Position numbers and translations under genes: made by a program
The notes under the pieces: model-generated
What the model was told of the DNA's origin: nothing
Database searches by the model: none
The model's input: the letters and a program-made list of their open reading frames with translations, nothing else
In this document: positions 4,169 to 8,242 of the stretch, piece by piece
Layout: each line of letters opens with the position of its first letter
How positions within the stretch are numbered: position 1 is the stretch's first letter
NCBI GenBank assembly: GCA_049694275.1
Contig: JBAVQS010000243.1
Location: 1 to 8,242 of the forward strand
Direction of reading: 5' to 3'
From: JBAVQS01 sp049694275
GTDB lineage: Bacteria > Chloroflexota > Anaerolineae > UBA4142 > SHND01
Length of the DNA stretch: 8,242 bases

Positions 4169-5731
4169 CTACTTGCGCGGTGTGTTGGTTTGAAGCATGG
4201 GCACGTTGAACATCTCCATCTTGAAATCAAACCCGCCGACCCGGAGGCGCGGGATGAAATTGGGCCAGACGCCGGTGGGCCGCAGCGCGCCGGACACCTT
4301 GCCCTGGCCGCCGGTCCCCTCGTCGGCAAAGTGGAAGATGTCCTGCAGCATCACGATCTCCCCTTCCATCCCCTGCACTTCGGTGATCTGCACGATCCGG
4401 CGCGAGCCATCGCGCAGGCGCGCCAACTGGATGATCAGGTCCACTCCGCCGGCGATCTGCTCGCGCACCAACTTGAGCGGCAGGTCGGGCCGGGCCATCA
4501 GGCACATCGTCTCGAGGTGGGAAATGACATCGCGCGGCAAATTCGCGTAAATTGTCGTCAGCGAACCGTCGTGCCCGCTGTTCAGCGCCTGGAGCACGTT
4601 CAGCGCTTCGGGGCCGGAGCACTCGCCAATGATGAGGCGATTGGGACGCAGGCGCAGCGAATTCGCGACCAGGTCGCGGAGGGTGAGACGCCCCGAACCG
4701 TCCTGTTCCGGCGACTTGGATTCCAGGCGCACGACCTGCCGCTTGTTCAATTGCATCTCGGCCGTGTCCTCGATCGTCACGATGCGCTCCCCCTCCGGGA
4801 TAAAGTTCGCCAGCGCATTGAGAAGCGTCGTCTTGCCGCTCCCCCGGCCGCCGGCGACGACGATATTCAAGCGCGACACCACGCACGCACGCAGAAACTC
4901 GGCCATTTCGGAAGTGAGCGTGCTGAGCTTGACCAGTTCCTCCAGCGCCAGTCTCCGGGTAAACTTGCGGATGGTCAACACCGGCCCATCAATCGCGCCG
5001 GGGGGCACGATCACATTCACATAGGACCCATCTTGCAGCCGCGCATCCACGATCGGCGACCGGCCGTCTGCGCGACGCCCGAGTGGGCGCGTGATTCGCT
5101 CGATCACCCGCATCAGATGGTCGGCATCGTCAAAATGAAGGTCGATCTCCTCGAATCGCCCCTTGCGCTCGACAAAGACCATTTTCGGCCCGTTCACCAT
5201 GATCTCGGTGACGGTCGCGTCGGCCAGGAGGAAATCAAGCGGGCCCAGCCCGATCAACTCCGCAGTCACCTCGGATTTCAGGCGGGTTATCTGCGAATCG
5301 GGGAGAATGACGCCGGCAGTCTGGAGCAGTATGTTGATGCGCTCGCCAATGCGCGCGGTCGTTTCCGGCGTAGAGGTCAATTGCTCAGGCGGCATCGCGC
5401 CCTGAACCCGCTCGGTGGCCCAGCGGCGGAGTTGCTGCCATTTCTCCCGTGCGACGTCCTCCGCCGATAAGGGTTTGGGCTCGACAGCCGGCGCCGGTTG
5501 GGAAGCAGGCAGGGCAGGTTCTGCACTGCTCTGCGCGGGGGGATGCGTGTCCCCCGGGGCAGCCGGCGGTGTGGAGGTCGCAGCGGGCGGTGGCGGCCCC
5601 GCGGGCGGCTGCGCCAGCGTGGCCGGCGCAACCGGTTTGTTTACCCGAGGCTCCAGAACCGGCTCGGGCTTGTCCGGCGTCGCGCCGGCCGGTCCTTTTT
5701 TATCCTGGAGACGATCCAATAGGGATGGCAT
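4169..5731 (-). CDS. CpaF/TadA-like type II/IV secretion ATPase (GspE superfamily), divergent
   Basis: A 520-aa member of the secretion NTPase superfamily, which normally forms a hexameric ring powering Tad/Flp or type IV pilus assembly at the inner membrane. After the short N-terminus comes a Pro/Ala-rich linker (about 11-88). An N-terminal domain follows with LGPLDFLLADATVTEIMVNG (162-181), then DGRSPIVDARLQDGSYVN (222-239), Walker A GGRGSGKT (294-301), EDTAEMQL (321-328), SLRLRPNRLIIGE (358-370) with the Walker B glutamate, and GHDGSLTTIYAN (386-397). Two usually conserved features deviate: GEVRG is GECSG, and the His-box TIHAN is TIYAN (Tyr395). The start at 5731 is preferred over an ATG at 5788, because the latter overlaps the upstream gene by over 50 nt, while 5731 has AAGGA 5 nt upstream and begins MPSLLDRLQDK, as expected. 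No tadB/tadC, pilin or prepilin peptidase gene is nearby. Confidence 0.9.
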   Translation of the reverse strand: MPSLLDRLQDKKGPAGATPDKPEPVLEPRVNKPVAPATLAQPPAGPPPPAATSTPPAAPGDTHPPAQSSAEPALPASQPAPAVEPKPLSAEDVAREKWQQLRRWATERVQGAMPPEQLTSTPETTARIGERINILLQTAGVILPDSQITRLKSEVTAELIGLGPLDFLLADATVTEIMVNGPKMVFVERKGRFEEIDLHFDDADHLMRVIERITRPLGRRADGRSPIVDARLQDGSYVNVIVPPGAIDGPVLTIRKFTRRLALEELVKLSTLTSEMAEFLRACVVSRLNIVVAGGRGSGKTTLLNALANFIPEGERIVTIEDTAEMQLNKRQVVRLESKSPEQDGSGRLTLRDLVANSLRLRPNRLIIGECSGPEALNVLQALNSGHDGSLTTIYANLPRDVISHLETMCLMARPDLPLKLVREQIAGGVDLIIQLARLRDGSRRIVQITEVQGMEGEIVMLQDIFHFADEGTGGQGKVSGALRPTGVWPNFIPRLRVGGFDFKMEMFNVPMLQTNTPRK

Positions 5732-5732
5732 A

Positions 5733-6035
5733 TTATTCCTTCGTGCCCGGTTCCTGGGCTTCTTCGCGCGGAATAATCCACACGACATGATCTTTGTTCA
5801 CAATGGCCGTCTCATCTTTTGCAACGACGACGCCAGTGCTCAGGTCACGAATCTCTGCCTGCGTAATCGCAATAAAATGCTCGCCGTTGTTTAGTTCATC
5901 CTTGATTCGATTGTCCTGCAGCAGATGAATCATGCCTGAGATTCGCATCCCGTTCACCAGCGCCTGTACCGGCGCCGAGCGTTTATGAATACGAGTCGTA
6001 TAGTATTTGCCTTTTTCGTCGAAACGTTGGTCCAT
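5733..6035 (-). CDS. Uncharacterised 100-aa protein, first gene of the cpaF-like operon
   Basis: I cannot assign a function. The product is a small soluble protein with no signal peptide or membrane segment. It starts with a charged stretch, then shows NGMRISGMIHLLQ (29-41), a short acidic helix (RIKDELNNGEHF), an alternating beta-type stretch FIAITQAEIRDL and VVVAKDETAIVNKDHVVWIIP near the end. This order of beta strands, with 'RISG...RI.D.LN...FI..T.AEI...G.VVA', resembles from memory the DUF6812 type of small bacterial proteins; this is unverified. The ATG at 6035 has AAGGGG about 8 nt upstream. Its TAA stop ends 1 nt before the next start codon, and its last codons (AAGGA) supply the Shine-Dalgarno for the CpaF-like ATPase, so the two are tightly coupled. 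It is the first gene behind the predicted operator-promoter. Confidence 0.75.
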   Translation of the reverse strand: MDQRFDEKGKYYTTRIHKRSAPVQALVNGMRISGMIHLLQDNRIKDELNNGEHFIAITQAEIRDLSTGVVVAKDETAIVNKDHVVWIIPREEAQEPGTKE

Positions 6036-6076
6036 AATACGAGCCCCTTTTTCGAGAAAAGAAAGACGTCGCCAGA

Positions 6077-6109
6077 GATGCGGAATCCAATCGTAGTATA
6101 TTCCGCATC
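6077..6109. promoter_or_regulatory. Perfect 10-bp inverted repeat flanking the -10 box: probable operator
   Basis: GATGCGGAAT (6077-6086) and ATTCCGCATC (6100-6109) are exact reverse complements separated by 13 nt. One arm lies in the promoter spacer and touches the first base of the -10 box. The other lies at about the predicted transcription start. Bracketing the -10 element is the classic geometry for a dimeric repressor. A terminator for guaB is less likely because no T-run directly follows the stem on the minus strand. The cognate regulator is not in the window. Confidence 0.55.
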
Positions 6110-6123
6110 ACCCGGTTTGGCAA
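6095..6123 (-). promoter_or_regulatory. Predicted sigma70-type promoter of the small protein-cpaF-like operon
   Basis: On the minus strand a -35 TTGCCA (6123-6118) is separated by exactly 17 nt from a -10 TATACT (6100-6095). Each hexamer differs from consensus at only one or two positions. Initiation would fall near 6088, about 50 nt upstream of the start codon at 6035. It sits in the 111-bp gap after the purine cassette, so the downstream operon can be transcribed independently of xpt-guaB. I inferred this by eye and it is not mapped. Confidence 0.65.
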
Positions 6124-6146
6124 TGTTACGGCTCTGAAAAACACCC

Positions 6147-7586
6147 TTACAACAATTCCACATCGTGCGGGAGCGATTCCTGCAATCCACTCCCTGTCAT
6201 CTGTACAAAGATCGCCTTGTCGCTAAACTCCTTCAGGTCATGCGCGCCGCTATAGCTCATGCCGCTCTGGATGCCTCCCACCAGCTGCGTGAGCACCTCT
6301 CTCGCGCGCCCACGATAAGGGACGGCCGCCTCCACCCCTTCCGACACATAGTCGTCTATCTCTTCCTGCGTGATTCCCGCGTCCCCCTCACGCTGCTTGC
6401 GCGCCACATTCGCCTGCAGCGAGGCCATGCCGCGCGAAACCTTGTAGCGGTGCGCCTTGCGCGTCATCATCAGCCCGGGGCTTTCGTCCGTCCCGGCCAG
6501 CAAACTGCCGATCATGATCGTAGACGCGCCCGCGGCGAGCGCCTTGGCCGCATCTCCCGGCTGGCGGATGCCGCCGTCGGCGATAATGGGGATATCGGCT
6601 GAGCGCGCCGCCTCGACACAATCGATCACCGCCGTCAACTGCGGCACGCCCGACCCGGCGACGACCCGCGTAATGCAGATCGAGCCCGGCCCGACCCCCA
6701 CCTTGACGGCGTCTACGCCCGCATCAATCAGCCGTTTGGTCCCCTCCGCCGTCGCCACGTTCCCGCCGATGATCTGCGCGTGCGGAAAATGCTTGCGAAT
6801 CTGCGCAATCATCTCCAGCTCTTGCCTGGAGTCGCCATGCGCAATATCGACGACGATGCAGTCCGCGCCCGCCTGGAGCACGCAATCGACCCGCTTGAGG
6901 TCCTGCTCCTTGACGCCGACTGCCGCCCCGACGGCCAGCCGGCCCCGTTCATCCTTGGTTGCGCGCGGGTACTGGGCCAGCTTGGTAATGTCCTTGAGCG
7001 TAATCAGCCCCACCACCTGCTGCCGATCATTCACCAGCGGCAGCTTTTCAATTCGGTTTTCGTGGAGAATCTGCTGCGCCTGTTCGAGCGTGGTTCCCGG
7101 CGGCGCGGTGACCACCTCATGCCGCATCACCTCGCGCACGGTCCGGTGATTGCCCGGCTCGAACAACAGGTCGCGCGTCGTTACGATACCAACCAGCACA
7201 TTCTCGCCGTCCACGATCAAGAGGCCGCCCGTCCCGGTTTCGTCCACAATCTGCCGCGCCGCTTCGATGCTGCTGTCATCGCGAAGCGTAATCGGCGCAT
7301 CGACGACGAACGACTCCGATTTCTTGACGCGCTTGATCTGCTGCACCTGCTCGTCAATCGTCATGAAGCGGTGGATAATGCCGATACCCCCTTCACGCGC
7401 CATGGCAATCGCCATCTCACTCTCGGTGACCGTATCCATATTCGCCGAGACAATCGGGATCTGGAGCGTGATCTTGTTCGTGAGCCGCGACAGAATGGAA
7501 AGCTTGCGCCGCGAGACCACATCCGAATGCTGCGGCACGAGCAGTACGTCGTCGTACGTCAATCCCACGGTCGGTAGAATTTTCAT
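6147..7586 (-). CDS. guaB: IMP dehydrogenase / GMP reductase family enzyme with two CBS domains
   Basis: Most likely inosine-5'-monophosphate dehydrogenase (IMP + NAD+ to XMP), the committed step of GMP synthesis. The 479-aa product has the TIM-barrel start LTYDDVLLVPQHSDV (9-23), SANMDTVTE (48-56), two CBS repeats inserted at about 96-150 and 154-205, AHGDS (249-253), GGNVATAEG (274-282), the catalytic loop GPGSICITR with Cys304 and Thr306, ADGGIRQPGD (336-345), SRGMAS (384-389) and EGVEAAVPYRG (416-426). Full length is normal for GuaB. The mobile flap (about 388-415) lacks the Arg-Tyr dyad (RYFQ-type) of classical bacterial IMPDH, so a GMP reductase activity, as reported for CBS-containing mycobacterial GuaB1, cannot be excluded. 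The ATG at 7586 overlaps the xpt stop by 4 nt, and GAGGAAG lies just upstream inside xpt. Together the pair controls flux through XMP. Confidence 0.88.
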   Translation of the reverse strand: MKILPTVGLTYDDVLLVPQHSDVVSRRKLSILSRLTNKITLQIPIVSANMDTVTESEMAIAMAREGGIGIIHRFMTIDEQVQQIKRVKKSESFVVDAPITLRDDSSIEAARQIVDETGTGGLLIVDGENVLVGIVTTRDLLFEPGNHRTVREVMRHEVVTAPPGTTLEQAQQILHENRIEKLPLVNDRQQVVGLITLKDITKLAQYPRATKDERGRLAVGAAVGVKEQDLKRVDCVLQAGADCIVVDIAHGDSRQELEMIAQIRKHFPHAQIIGGNVATAEGTKRLIDAGVDAVKVGVGPGSICITRVVAGSGVPQLTAVIDCVEAARSADIPIIADGGIRQPGDAAKALAAGASTIMIGSLLAGTDESPGLMMTRKAHRYKVSRGMASLQANVARKQREGDAGITQEEIDDYVSEGVEAAVPYRGRAREVLTQLVGGIQSGMSYSGAHDLKEFSDKAIFVQMTGSGLQESLPHDVELL

Positions 7587-8224
7587 CTCGCTTCCTCTTT
7601 CCTCTCTCCCTGCTTGAGAGTATCGCCATTGGATTCCGTATCAAATGCGGGGGCAACGCCCAAAATAATCCGGTCCCCTTCCATGCGCTCGATCATCGCC
7701 AGCGAGACGACCGGGATGCCCAAGTGCTTTAATTCTGCCCGTCCCCCCTCAAAGCTTTTTTCAATCACTGCGCCGATTCCCACCAGGGTCGCGCCGCTCT
7801 GCTCGATCAATTTGACGAGGGCGAGGATGGTACGGGCAGTGGCGAGAAAATCGTCCACAATCACCACGCGGTCGGCCGGGCCAAGAAACTCTGGCGAGAC
7901 GATCAGCTCGACCTCGCGGCCGTGGGTGTGTGAGCTTGCGCTGGTACGAAAGGGGTTGGCCGCCATGGTAAGCGGCTGGTGCTTGCGAGCAAACACCACC
8001 GGCACTCCAAGCACAATGCCGGTGGCGAGGGCGGGCGCAATGCCGCTGGTTTCGACGGTCAGAATCTTGTTGGGCCGCAATGGGCCGAGCGCGCGCGCCA
8101 ATTCCTGCCCGATGTCACGCATCAAAACGGGGTCCAACTGATGATTGATGAAGGAATCTACCTTGAGGATCCCGCGCCCCAGATGCTTGCCATCCCGCAG
8201 GATTCGCTCATTGAGCTGCTGCAT
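7583..8224 (-). CDS. xpt: Xanthine phosphoribosyltransferase
   Basis: This cytosolic purine-salvage enzyme transfers phosphoribose from PRPP to xanthine (and more weakly guanine), giving XMP. The 213-aa product carries the Xpt N-terminal signature KVDSFINHQLDP (residues 21-32), a VETSGIAPALATG strand-turn (57-69), VPVVFARKH (74-82) and the PRPP-binding motif VVIVDDFLATART (120-132) with the paired acidic residues. B. subtilis Xpt is about 194 aa; the excess here is a charged C-terminal tail. I chose the ATG at 8224 because AAAGGAG lies 8 nt upstream (8239-8233) and Xpt proteins begin close to this point. An in-frame GTG at the window edge (8242) would add only six residues and would contain the Shine-Dalgarno. 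The stop overlaps the start of the next gene (ATGA), so the two are one transcript and probably translationally coupled. Its promoter, and any purine riboswitch, would lie outside the window. Confidence 0.95.
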   Translation of the reverse strand: MQQLNERILRDGKHLGRGILKVDSFINHQLDPVLMRDIGQELARALGPLRPNKILTVETSGIAPALATGIVLGVPVVFARKHQPLTMAANPFRTSASSHTHGREVELIVSPEFLGPADRVVIVDDFLATARTILALVKLIEQSGATLVGIGAVIEKSFEGGRAELKHLGIPVVSLAMIERMEGDRIILGVAPAFDTESNGDTLKQGERKEEAR

Positions 8225-8242
8225 TCGCCACGCTCCTTTCAC

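Noticed and set aside
3926..5470. Long plus-strand open frame of 514 codons
   Set aside because: It is wholly antisense to the CpaF-like ATPase and the 165-aa gene, encodes a His/Arg/Asp/Gln-rich composition typical of reverse-frame reading in GC-rich DNA, and shows no family motif.
5729..5788. Upstream ATG (5788) as start of the CpaF-like ATPase
   Set aside because: It would overlap the preceding gene by over 50 nt and add an Arg-rich peptide; the ATG at 5731 has a well-placed AAGGA.
6147..7577. Plus-strand open frames opposite guaB (for example 6780-7577)
   Set aside because: They are antisense shadows of a highly conserved gene, without Shine-Dalgarno sites or family motifs.

Overview
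The window looks like a GC-rich bacterial chromosome segment. The best guess is Chloroflexota or a similar phylum, judging from the mix of a TIR-NTPase-TPR receptor, a DUF559 gene set among palindromic GC-rich repeats, GTAGGGGC-type dispersed repeats and an orphan CpaF-like ATPase. That assignment is inference. All supported genes lie on the minus strand; the long plus-strand open frames are antisense shadows.

Read in the direction of transcription, from high to low coordinates, the layout is as follows. (1) 8224-6147 is a two-gene purine cassette, xanthine phosphoribosyltransferase followed by an IMP dehydrogenase/GMP reductase family enzyme, joined by an ATGA stop/start overlap. Both enzymes act around XMP/GMP/IMP. 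(2) 6123-6077 holds a good sigma70-type promoter whose -10 box is bracketed by a perfect 10-bp inverted repeat, so it is probably a repressor-controlled promoter. It drives a tight three-gene unit: a 100-aa uncharacterised protein, a CpaF/TadA-like secretion ATPase with unusual motif residues, and a 165-aa helical uncharacterised protein. The genes are linked by a 1-nt gap and by a Shine-Dalgarno that overlaps a stop codon. No other Tad/type IV pilus genes are visible. (3) 3616-3490 is a 127-bp MITE-like element with 14-bp terminal inverted repeats and an 8-bp target duplication. (4) 3387-1078 is a TIR-NB-ARC-TPR protein resembling plant and bacterial NLR immune receptors. Its TIR domain keeps the putative catalytic glutamate, and its TPR array contains 120-bp near-identical repeats. 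The gene ends at a TGA inside a TPR unit, yet the same frame continues for 28 codons that complete the repeat. (5) 970-121 is a repeat-rich accessory patch. A small DUF559 (VSR-like) nuclease gene is bracketed by a 43-bp imperfect inverted repeat, and the repeats form hairpins and G-quadruplex motifs. (6) 121-1 holds an inverted repeat covering the start codon of a gene that runs off the window.

The two most interesting items are the NLR-like receptor, with a recently amplified repeat domain, an in-frame stop and an upstream MITE, and the DUF559 gene packaged between inverted palindromic repeats, which looks like a possible mobile unit. Whether the CpaF-like operon cooperates with the receptor cannot be decided from this sequence.
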